This document shows positions 15,434 to 21,510 of a stretch of DNA of 23,316 nt, one piece after another (positions within the stretch are counted from its first letter, which is position 1; every line of letters begins with the position of its first letter). The DNA is from a virus. Below the pieces are notes generated by a model. The model was not told the origin of the DNA and ran no database searches. It saw only the letters and a program-made list of their open reading frames with translations. Position numbers and translations under genes: made by a program. The stretch spans positions 1-23,316 of IMG/VR virus record IMGVR_UViG_3300028082_000007. The stretch is one strand, 5' to 3'.

Positions 15434-15464
15434 GTAATATAATTACCATAATGAGTAATATAAT
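15434..15464. repeat. Two GTAATATAAT repeats upstream of the late promoter
   Basis: Identical decamers at 15434-15443 and 15455-15464, 21 bp apart (two helical turns). The first extends to the inverted repeat GTAAT-ATA-ATTAC (15434-15446). They start about 9 bp upstream of the -33 box, the place for an activator site. Confidence 0.6.
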
Positions 15465-15490
15465 ACGCAAAATAAAAGTCAAAATATACC

Positions 15491-15670
15491 TACTTCCTAC
15501 TACAACATGTTAATATTTTGTATTTCAAATAGTTATATACTGTTTTTTGTAGCATGTCCGCTTATGTAGTAAGTTGTAGTAACCTGTAGTAGGCAGTTAA
15601 AAAAACGCTTACCTACTACAATTTTCCATTTGTTGATGCATGTTTCAGCGTGTTGTAGTAAGTAGTAAGC
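15491..15670. repeat. Iteron-like TGTAGTA array
   Basis: TGTAGTA occurs at 15565, 15575, 15585 and 15654 and inverted as TACTACA at 15498 and 15614; a TGTAGCA variant is at 15548. The three central copies keep a strict 10-bp period. GCTTACCTACTACAA (15607-15621) is complementary to 15653-15670 apart from a 3-nt insertion. Such phased repeats are typical of initiator-binding sites at origins. Confidence 0.65.
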
Positions 15671-15741
15671 AAAAAAGTCCGTTTTTTTTCTCGCAAGAAA
15701 ACAGATTTATTTATAATACAACATTTCATCTTTTCTTTCAA

Positions 15742-16992
15742 TTAAAATTTGGTGAGGAGGTGATAACGCTTGAGTGGTATATCGGTGCCTTGACGGTCCG
15801 ACTTCTGGCTAAAGCCTAAAGCAGCTAAAGCCCGACCCATTTTCTGAGGTGTGACATGGAGTGTATCTTCAGCACGGATTTTGTGGTTTTTCCGTAAAAG
15901 GTCTACAACCTCGGTTGCGTTCAAATAGACGGCTTGTGAAAGTGTCTCTGTGGTTGGGGTGGCCAGATACAAACGCGCGTATTTCATAGCCGCTGTTTCG
16001 ACTATATACCGGGCATTGTACTGTTCGAATTCGTCAAAGTCTTCCAGGGTGAAGTTCCAGTCGAATTCCGTGTTTTCATACAGGTTCAGAGCTTCAGCCC
16101 ACATCTGATTAACGTCGCACAGCGTTGAATATTCGTGATTGATCTCCGTGATCTCTATGGCACCGAATCGACGGTATCCATATCCTTCTTTCAGAAAGCC
16201 TCCGGCTTCGGAATTATGATTGCTGGTGAAGGTAGCACAGGCTATCCGGGTGCGTGGCATGGCAAACTCTTCATATCTGCGTTTGATCAGTATGCTGCGC
16301 TCTGTCATCGACTTTTTAAATAGATCGATTGTGCTCGATGAAAGTCCTACCAATTCGTCGAAGTTGATGATCATGTAACGTGTAAATGCATCTTCAATAT
16401 CGAATTTGTCTTCCCTTCTGCTTTTGATATAGTATTCCTGGAGTGGTTCCGGGATAATAAATTCTGTCAGGTATGTTTTTCCTATTCCTTCACGCGGATG
16501 GATGAAGCCAAGCGCCACCGGATTTGGATTGCCGTCTAACCAACAGGCTACGCACGCGACAAGCCATTTCTTAATGAGTTTGTCCGTGCGCAGTCGGTAG
16601 TATTCTTCGGTGTTATCATCGAACGTTCGCGGGATCACATGCCGGCAAAATTGATCGATATGACTTGTGCCTTCATATTTGCCGCGTATAGAGTCAAAAT
16701 ACTCCGTGATGGGATTGTAGGGTTTGATGTAGTTCGGGGAACGTACAATCTTCCTGAGGATCGTATCGCTTAACGAGACGCCTTCTTTTATAAGATGCAG
16801 GCTAATGTCATCAAGCGTCGGCGGGTAATCGTAATGTGTTTCTCCTTTTGTCCGGATGGTGATTTTTGACGGGTCGTGTTCTGAAATCCGTATCTCGTAA
16901 TTTTCGTCCAGGAAGCGTATGGCCGCTTCAATTTTATCGAGTGTCTTCAGATCCAATGATCCTTGTGCTACTTGTAGGGGTTTTAATGGCAT
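15742..16992 (-). CDS. VapE/VirE-family replication ATPase
   Basis: 416 aa. This family, common in phages and phage satellites, is an SF3-like or AAA-type ATPase used with a primase at the element's origin. Walker A is HPREGIGKT (about residues 185-193), Walker B is YMIINFDEL (about 226-234), and a sensor-like CATFTSNHN lies 30-40 residues later. The C-terminal part (KMGRALAALGFSQKSDRQGT, about 385-405) looks like a winged helix that could bind the origin. The N-terminal part is too short for a full primase domain, so any priming activity would come from elsewhere. It is the last gene of the early operon and lies next to the iteron region. Confidence 0.85.
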   Translation of the reverse strand: MPLKPLQVAQGSLDLKTLDKIEAAIRFLDENYEIRISEHDPSKITIRTKGETHYDYPPTLDDISLHLIKEGVSLSDTILRKIVRSPNYIKPYNPITEYFDSIRGKYEGTSHIDQFCRHVIPRTFDDNTEEYYRLRTDKLIKKWLVACVACWLDGNPNPVALGFIHPREGIGKTYLTEFIIPEPLQEYYIKSRREDKFDIEDAFTRYMIINFDELVGLSSSTIDLFKKSMTERSILIKRRYEEFAMPRTRIACATFTSNHNSEAGGFLKEGYGYRRFGAIEITEINHEYSTLCDVNQMWAEALNLYENTEFDWNFTLEDFDEFEQYNARYIVETAAMKYARLYLATPTTETLSQAVYLNATEVVDLLRKNHKIRAEDTLHVTPQKMGRALAALGFSQKSDRQGTDIPLKRYHLLTKF

Positions 16993-17015
16993 TGTATGAA
17001 AAGTTTATAGCTATC

Positions 17016-17037
17016 ATTTCGTTGATATCAACAAAAT
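17016..17037. repeat. Palindrome upstream of the VapE gene
   Basis: GTTGATATCAAC (17021-17032) is a perfect 12-bp palindrome; with flanks ATTT and AAAT it extends to 22 bp with one mismatched pair. It lies in the 55-nt gap between the 92 aa gene and the VapE-type gene, 29 nt before the start codon. It is a possible operator or initiator autoregulation site; no promoter consensus was found beside it. Confidence 0.65.
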
Positions 17038-17047
17038 GGTTATCATT

Positions 17048-17326
17048 TTAGATCAATTTTATTTTTACAACTTCTTCTTCCGTCAGGATCAGAAATGCGT
17101 TTTGGAAAATCATATCGACAAAAATATTTATTTTGCATTGTCGACAAATTTCTTGTATTGTTTCACAAAAGGCAGTGAGCGAGTCAATCATTACTATATC
17201 TCCAATTTTTGGATCAAACCCGAAATTTTTTTTATAGTAATTCTCTCGCGGTTGCGGCGGTAATTCAAAAGTGATAATTGTATTGCTCCCATTTTGTTTC
17301 TTGGTTTTATTCCTCGCTGTTAGCAT
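17048..17326 (-). CDS. Hypothetical early protein, 92 aa
   Basis: Not recognised. A basic N-terminus (ARNKTKKQNGSN) is followed by a beta-rich part (TIITFELPPQ) and a helix-containing part around ICRQCKINIFVDMIF. It overlaps the upstream 210 aa gene by 20 nt, in a different frame, which supports coordinated translation of the early operon. Two cysteines (CETIQEICRQC) might coordinate a metal but there is no full motif. It lies directly before the VapE-type gene, so a replication accessory role is possible. Confidence 0.55.
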   Translation of the reverse strand: MLTARNKTKKQNGSNTIITFELPPQPRENYYKKNFGFDPKIGDIVMIDSLTAFCETIQEICRQCKINIFVDMIFQNAFLILTEEEVVKIKLI

Positions 17327-17939
17327 TAACTATTTCCTCTTTGATCCTTGCTCTGGCTGCAATTGCTGTTTTTCGTAACAAGTCCTCAAAATCCATGTTT
17401 GGGTTGTCGGCTTTCAGTTGCATAAAGATCTCGTTCTTTACTTCGTTCAGCCGGTCGTTCATTATTTCCGCATGTTGCCGGCCTATCTCGTTGGCAATCT
17501 TCTGCAGCAATTCTTTGCGACGCATGTCGTATGCGGCAAAGCTCGCGAGAATCAATTGTGCATCAACGCTGCCGTAAAATTTTCCGTACACTCCCTCCAG
17601 AATGCGTTCAAAAACGATCTTCAAATCCGGAAGCGTGAAATGTGTGTATTTGATTGCCAACATATAAGCCACAGGCGTGATATCTGTCAGCGGTTTATTG
17701 ATGTTTGAGAACCGGTTAAGAAACTCGATCCACTTCACCATATATTCCACTGCCGGGATGCAGTTCTTGATCGAATACACAACATTCAGATCGTCAAGTT
17801 GTAGGCGCCTGCGCTCAATCACCTGGTCGATGCTCGTAAAGTCCTTGTGTATGGATAACATCTTTTCCGGCCCTTGTTTCTCAATGAATTCTTTCCAGGT
17901 AGGATAGAGTTCGGCGATTTTACTTTGAATCTTGTTCAT
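17307..17939 (-). CDS. Replication-region protein, 210 aa, unassigned
   Basis: Not recognised with confidence. It is almost entirely helical (KIAELYPTWKEFIEKQGPEK; FTLPDLKIVFERILEGVYGK; a long charged helix with AEIMNDRLNEVKNEIFM). The TLPDLKIVFERILEGVYGKFYGSVDAQLIL part resembles small phage replication proteins that sit between a replisome organiser and a helicase. It starts within the stop of the 162 aa gene (4-nt overlap). It might be a helicase loader or origin-binding partner of the VapE-type ATPase; this is context only. Confidence 0.68.
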   Translation of the reverse strand: MNKIQSKIAELYPTWKEFIEKQGPEKMLSIHKDFTSIDQVIERRRLQLDDLNVVYSIKNCIPAVEYMVKWIEFLNRFSNINKPLTDITPVAYMLAIKYTHFTLPDLKIVFERILEGVYGKFYGSVDAQLILASFAAYDMRRKELLQKIANEIGRQHAEIMNDRLNEVKNEIFMQLKADNPNMDFEDLLRKTAIAARARIKEEIVNANSEE

Positions 17940-18424
17940 ATTGATGGTTCATTTGAAGGGATAAACGTTGTTGTTGTTTCATTTGCCGGCGCCGGTTCGT
18001 CTCCGGAGGCTTGTTTGATGGTTGGTCGGAAGAATGACCGGTAGCCGGATGATTCAAGGAATTCAAGCATTTTGATGGCATCGCTTTCTTCTCCGGCGGC
18101 AAACTCGCGAAGTCGTTTCAGCATCACCGTTTCGCGGCGGCTCTTCATCGTGATGTGATGTTCTTCCTCCAGGTATTGTTTGTAGAATGACCAGGCTTCC
18201 AGGAACTCTTTCGACTTCCACGGCATCTTGATCTGCACCGGATCGATGGGTGAAATGTGTTGATCCATATTTGACACCTTCTTACATAACGCATCCCAAC
18301 TCTTTGCCATGGCCGCGCGAATTTTGTCTGTTTTCACACCAGGTTTCAATGCGTTCACCACCTCTTCCACGTCGGCTTGAAATGCTTCCAGGCTTAACAT
18401 CAGGTTGTCCCAATCCTTTTTCAT
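17936..18424 (-). CDS. Phage replication-type protein, 162 aa
   Basis: The section KEFLEAWSFYKQYLEEEHHITMKSRRETVMLKRL and then SSGYRSFFRP (about residues 72-136) has the spacing I associate with C-terminal domains of phage replisome organisers (W-F-Y, a basic helix, then a terminal aromatic loop). The N-terminal part is helical (DNLMLSLEAFQADVEEVVNA). The C-terminus is low-complexity (NETTTTFIPSN). It overlaps genes on both sides by 4 nt (ATGA), so all three are translationally coupled. Replication role is inferred from motif memory and operon position. Confidence 0.65.
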   Translation of the reverse strand: MKKDWDNLMLSLEAFQADVEEVVNALKPGVKTDKIRAAMAKSWDALCKKVSNMDQHISPIDPVQIKMPWKSKEFLEAWSFYKQYLEEEHHITMKSRRETVMLKRLREFAAGEESDAIKMLEFLESSGYRSFFRPTIKQASGDEPAPANETTTTFIPSNEPSI

Positions 18425-18597
18425 AGTATTTTCAATTGAACGTAAAATCCAAATTCTGAAAGATCCTTTTCTATTCTTGTATCGCGGCTATTATCTGAAG
18501 GCAGGTCCATCATTCGCTCTCGGGTAAGAACCGTATATCCATTTTTCCGAGCCTTGTAGCAGAGGTTATACCGTCGTTTTATCCGTTTCGGTACCAT
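18421..18597 (-). CDS. Small basic protein, 58 aa
   Basis: A 58-codon frame (MVPKRIKRRYNLCYKARKNG at the start, FGFYVQLKIL at the end) fills what would otherwise be a 140-nt gap in the early operon. Its stop overlaps the next start as CTATGA, and its 5' end overlaps the 96 aa gene by 32 nt. The N-terminal half is strongly basic (KRIKRRYNLCYKARKN), so nucleic-acid binding is possible. The tight overlaps on both sides argue for a real gene; no family was recognised. Confidence 0.6.
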   Translation of the reverse strand: MVPKRIKRRYNLCYKARKNGYTVLTRERMMDLPSDNSRDTRIEKDLSEFGFYVQLKIL

Positions 18598-18856
18598 TTT
18601 CGAGTAAATTTAAATTACCTCCCATTTCTTTCGTTCGATTCAGGTTTTCCGTTCTCGATAAAATAGCCAACACGTTTGACTTTATCTTGTAGCCATCTAT
18701 CACAACTTTTCCTAGAGAAGCGATGGTTCTTGCCGTTTCCACATCCATTTTCTCATTAGGGGATGCATTCTCGTCCGTGTTGTTTTTCAACATTTCAATA
18801 GTCTCGAATAAATGCATGTTCAACGCATCAATACTAATTTGTTTAATTGCTTTCAT
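18566..18856 (-). CDS. Hypothetical early protein, 96 aa
   Basis: Not assigned. It is helical, with a hydrophobic-charged pattern in DALNMHLFETIEMLKNN and a well-formed VETARTIASLGKVVIDGYKI helix (about residues 38-58) of a kind that recurs in small phage and conjugative-element proteins of this phylum. Its start overlaps the stop of the HNH gene by 4 nt. The C-terminus (NGTETDKTTV) is flexible. Likely an early accessory factor; the function is unknown. Confidence 0.6.
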   Translation of the reverse strand: MKAIKQISIDALNMHLFETIEMLKNNTDENASPNEKMDVETARTIASLGKVVIDGYKIKSNVLAILSRTENLNRTKEMGGNLNLLENGTETDKTTV

Positions 18857-19833
18857 TGCTTTGCTTTTTTTATTGCCTTGTTTAAGTGATATATAGTAAG
18901 CATCGCCTTCCTGAGGTCTTCAGGATAACGAATAATTGTATTTTGTTTTATTTGATTATGTCTGCTTATCAGATAAAGATTTTCTATCCTGCAATCCTGA
19001 CGGTTCCCGTTAATAAATTGTATGTTGCATCCTTCCGGTATCGGTCCGAAATGTGCTGCATAGACATGTCTGTGTTTCAATTCCCATACATTTGGATCTG
19101 CTATTTTCAGGGTAATAAGTAATAACCAAGAAATAGTGTCGTATATATCCAATAGAGAATTCCAGTATTATATTACCATTGCTCCCTCTCAAAAATGGAT
19201 TTTACCTTTTCTTCCTTTCTTTTGGAGAGAATGTCTGAAGGACAGGTGAGGTCGGAGAGGGCTGGGGAAAGGTCAAAAACTCCCAACAAAATAAAACACG
19301 ACATTATATTGGTTTTACTACTTATATCCGTCCTCGGTCATAACTTCAGTACCTATAGGTTTGTAATTTGATGGTATATGCCCTTTTGGAAAGAATGTCG
19401 GTTTCATTTTTTCATACAGTTTTTGAGACATTTGTTTTCCGGTATTATCTGGGATATGACCTTTTTTAAATCGATTCTTTTCGCCATATTTTATCAGATT
19501 TTCATTCGTAAAGGCATGCATCTTTGCAAGATGTTCTTCTGATTTACTTAAATTTAATCTTTTTTGAAGGCTGTGAATGATGTAAATGGAGCATTGATAT
19601 TTTTCGGCTAATTCTTTGCTTGAAATATTTGGGAAAAGAGCTTTTATCTCCTCAATTTCCTGACTGGAAAATTTCCTTTTCGGATTGACCTTCTTTATCT
19701 GAAGTACCACTCCCTTTGTGCGAATTGCATCTTTGGTTTTATTTGGGAAAAGAGGAACTAAATCTTTGATTTGCATTATCGGGTATTTTTCATTCAATAG
19801 CGCCAATTCTTCTTCAGTCCAGGTTCGTTTCAT
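18853..19833 (-). pseudogene. HNH endonuclease gene split by a 207-bp insertion
   Basis: Upstream part 19833-19324 codes 170 residues; downstream part 19116-18853 codes the HNH end. Removing 19117-19323 (207 nt, a multiple of 3) rejoins them in frame as MTEDGY-ITLKIADPN, giving about 257 aa. The N-terminal part has two SANT/HTH-like repeats (TWTEEELALLNEKYP; FSSQEIEEIKALFP) and a FPKGHIPSNYKPIGTE linker typical of these nucleases. The C-terminal part has LKHRHVYAAHFGPIPEGCNI and IENLYLISR of the HNH fold, although the usual second His is replaced (IQFINGN). As it stands the first frame stops at TAG just inside the insertion, so the nuclease is probably inactive. The downstream fragment could restart at 19152 but lacks the DNA-binding part. 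Confidence 0.8.
19117..19323. mobile_element. MITE-like insertion, 207 bp
   Basis: The insertion has imperfect terminal inverted repeats of about 26 bp: both ends read AAGTARTAA inward and both carry TGTCGT at positions 21-26. It has no transposase gene. The boundaries were set by restoring the HNH reading frame. No target duplication is certain; an AT dinucleotide flanks both ends but is not supported by the frame. The interior has an unusual purine-rich stretch (about 19223-19280). Confidence 0.6.
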
Positions 19834-19915
19834 ATCTCAGTGTTGTTTCGATATTTTTGTAATTAATGTCCAACCAATGATTCTTTGCCTTTTACAACTT
19901 CCTACAAAATCAATT

Positions 19916-19929
19916 GCTATGATCATAGC
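19916..19929. repeat. 14-bp palindrome upstream of the HNH gene
   Basis: GCTATGATCATAGC is a perfect palindrome, with ATTG and CAAT (one extra base) extending the symmetry. It lies in the 110-nt gap between the membrane-protein gene and the HNH gene. It looks like a dyad operator; no matching promoter box was seen. Confidence 0.6.
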
Positions 19930-19943
19930 TCAATATTTTGTTG

Positions 19944-20252
19944 TTAATATCGAAAATTCACGCTGATATATAAACAATACACAACAAGGGAAACAAACCC
20001 GGCAATAAAAGCCATACATCCGATCGGGAATTTTTCCCTTTGTTCCTGAACTTCAATTTCTGGTGCCGTTTTTTTCTTGTAAATCAGTGCAAATGATGTG
20101 ACTATAATTAAAGTACAGATCAAACCTAAAAAAAAGGCATATAAGGTTTCAGTTTCTGCATTGAAATTCCCGTGATGAAAATCAACTTTATATATAACTA
20201 TCCCTGTGACAATGACGAGGATCACAACTGAAGCGGCTATGATGTGTTTCAT
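19944..20252 (-). CDS. Small membrane protein with three helices
   Basis: 102 aa from Met at 20252 (MKHIIAASVVILVIVTGIVI), which lies 2 nt after the stop of the upstream gene; a longer frame from 20279 would overlap that gene by 25 nt and is less likely. Three transmembrane helices are visible at about residues 3-20, 36-56 and 76-96, with a charged linker between the last two (KKKTAPEIEVQEQREKF). Size and topology would suit a holin, but its place in the early operon makes a superinfection-exclusion or membrane-anchoring role at least as likely. No family recognised. Confidence 0.6.
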   Translation of the reverse strand: MKHIIAASVVILVIVTGIVIYKVDFHHGNFNAETETLYAFFLGLICTLIIVTSFALIYKKKTAPEIEVQEQREKFPIGCMAFIAGFVSLVVYCLYISVNFRY

Positions 20253-20254
20253 GA

Positions 20255-20536
20255 TTATGCAATATTTAATTGAAAACAATTCTCAACATCGTTCACTACA
20301 TCATCGTATGTATTTTGATTCAGCATTTTGATAGCAATGCCGCCGGTCCCATCATCGTAACTATGAATGTTTACGATTTCAATCGTTAATCCGTTATCAA
20401 GACGACTAACAAATGATTTCTCTCGTAATGGATTGAAATTGCAGAAGATATTTACATATCCTTCTTTTGGTTTCCCGATTTTAATTACTTTGCCACTTGG
20501 TGAAGTAAATGATAGATAGTTAGTTTCTTGTGACAT
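20255..20536 (-). CDS. Hypothetical early protein, 93 aa
   Basis: The preferred start is Met at 20536 (MSQETNYLSFTSPSGKVIKI). A longer frame to 20701 would overlap the LuxR-type gene by 83 nt and would translate a strongly structured RNA segment, so it is rejected. The product is predicted mixed beta/alpha (VNIFCNFNPLREKSFVSRLD; GLTIEIVNIHSYDDGTGGIA) ending with a helix (DVVNDVENCFQLN). Not recognised. It lies behind two hairpins in the leader. Confidence 0.6.
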   Translation of the reverse strand: MSQETNYLSFTSPSGKVIKIGKPKEGYVNIFCNFNPLREKSFVSRLDNGLTIEIVNIHSYDDGTGGIAIKMLNQNTYDDVVNDVENCFQLNIA

Positions 20537-20567
20537 GATAAATTGTTTTAAAAGGTGAGCGAATAGA

Positions 20568-20626
20568 ACCGTCCCGGCGCCGCTAAGCATCCGGAACGGT
20601 GACAGCGTGTCCCTACGCTTACACGC
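20568..20626 (-). promoter_or_regulatory. Two-hairpin leader upstream of the 93 aa gene
   Basis: Stem ACCGTCCCGG / CCGGAACGGT (20568-20577 with 20591-20600, one mismatch) and stem GCGTGT / ACACGC (20605-20610 with 20621-20626) lie between the LuxR-type stop and the 93 aa start. Neither is followed by a T-run on the minus strand, so they are not classic terminators. They may stabilise or regulate the mRNA. Confidence 0.5.
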
Positions 20627-21185
20627 CGTTTTGTATAATAAAAGATGTGATTGAAGCTTTGTTTTGAAACTTACCGGTTTTGCCCTGAAGTTTCTTCTCA
20701 ATCGCGGTACGCTGGTTGCGTATCGTCTTTTCAGCTCTGCCGGTTACGGCTGCCAGTTCTTTATCCGTCGATCCGTTTCGTATTGAAATAGCAACTTGCG
20801 TTTCGGCGTTCGTAAGTGGCGAAATTGCACGTTTACAAAACGATTTTGAATATTCACAACGCTCACAATGTGAGGGATATTCTACATTAATCAAGCTGCT
20901 ATGCAAATCCATATCCGGCTGCGCATCGAAACCCCCGAATAAGCATCGCAAAATGCGATCGACAACTTCAATACCACGATAACCCGCCTGGTGTACAATG
21001 GAAAAAGCCAGCGGGATTTCCATCAGGTATCGATCAATAAATTGTTGCACATTGAAAGGCAATTCAGAATACGATGAGTAATGATTCCCGGCATAAAGAA
21101 TAATGATGCCGGTCTCTGAAGCGGTAATTTCAACAATACCATCATCAGAGTAGATGTGATTCAAAAGGATTTGGTAGGGAGTCAT
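20619..21185 (-). CDS. LuxR-type HTH regulator with cysteine cluster
   Basis: 188 aa. The C-terminal part (about residues 122-175, LTNAETQVAISIRNGSTDKE through a recognition helix with KTIRNQRTAIEKKL) is a GerE/LuxR-type helix-turn-helix: LT..E..V...I..G.....A...G....T..N.... spacing is kept. Before it lies HCERCEYSKSFCKR (about 106-119), which may bind a metal. The N-terminal 100 residues are an unrecognised sensor-like domain. It is the second gene of the early operon, 20 nt after the Cro-like gene, so it may be a delayed-early or late activator; the GTAATATAAT pair before the late promoter is a possible target (inference). Confidence 0.75.
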   Translation of the reverse strand: MTPYQILLNHIYSDDGIVEITASETGIIILYAGNHYSSYSELPFNVQQFIDRYLMEIPLAFSIVHQAGYRGIEVVDRILRCLFGGFDAQPDMDLHSSLINVEYPSHCERCEYSKSFCKRAISPLTNAETQVAISIRNGSTDKELAAVTGRAEKTIRNQRTAIEKKLQGKTGKFQNKASITSFIIQNGV

Positions 21186-21205
21186 TTGCGTAGGATTTAA
21201 GAGGA

Positions 21206-21412
21206 TTATTTATAGGCTTTTATAGCTTTAATTATTTTAGTAGATTTTTGTCCGACAAGCCGATCGCCTAAATTCCAGCGTCTCACAACGGTATAGACGT
21301 AATTTTCAGTCGAGTTTATTTCAGGGAACCTGGCAATTTTAGCAGCTGAAGCGTATGGTAGTAATAATTTTTTGCGTGGGGTTTTTTCCCTATTTTTTTG
21401 TCGTATCTTCAT
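21206..21412 (-). CDS. Small basic Cro-like DNA-binding protein
   Basis: 68 aa, strongly basic at the N-terminus (KIRQKNREKTPRKK). The middle (AAKIARFPEINSTENYVYTVVRRWNLGDRLVG) could be a helix-turn-helix, and the C-terminus is a short helix (STKIIKAIKAYK). The first gene of the early operon, divergent from a CI-like repressor with a promoter of strong consensus between them; this is the place of Cro in a lysis-lysogeny switch. Family membership is by position; the HTH is weak by eye. Confidence 0.65.
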   Translation of the reverse strand: MKIRQKNREKTPRKKLLLPYASAAKIARFPEINSTENYVYTVVRRWNLGDRLVGQKSTKIIKAIKAYK

Positions 21413-21460
21413 AGTTAATTTTGTGACTTAAATTTTGATTTGAATTGTGATTTGATTTGA

Positions 21461-21492
21461 CAAATATAAGTAGTATAACACGCATATCCAAA
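21461..21492 (-). promoter_or_regulatory. Early-operon promoter
   Basis: On the minus strand TTTG (21489-21492), a 20-nt spacer and TATATTTG (21461-21468) match the Bacteroidetes consensus. It points to the Cro-like gene (start 21412). No equally good plus-strand promoter for the repressor was seen in the 98-nt divergent region. A half-site CAATTTGAGTA (21493-21503) resembling the int-operon operators abuts its -33 box. Confidence 0.8.
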
Positions 21493-21510
21493 CAATTTGA
21501 GTATTAAAAT

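Larger units (their letters stand above)
15359..15741. other. Non-coding control region, candidate replication origin
   Basis: 383 nt between the VapE-type gene and the late operon with no plausible gene. It contains the late promoter (15395-15425), two GTAATATAAT repeats 21 bp apart (15434-15443 and 15455-15464), and an array of TGTAGTA/TACTACA iteron-like units from 15491 to 15670. Three lie exactly 10 bp apart (15565, 15575, 15585). An imperfect inverted repeat (15607-15621 with 15653-15670) forms a long stem. AT-rich DNA surrounds the array. Origin function is inferred from the iterons and the neighbouring replication ATPase. Confidence 0.55.

Noticed and set aside
17920-18102. 60 aa minus-strand frame overlapping the 162 aa and 210 aa genes
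   Set aside because: It is a shadow in another frame with low-complexity Ser/Pro/Gln content; the flanking genes already fit by a 4-nt overlap.
20537-20701. Extended 148 aa version of the 93 aa early protein
   Set aside because: It would overlap the LuxR-type gene by 83 nt and translate a two-hairpin leader; the start at 20536 gives normal operon spacing.
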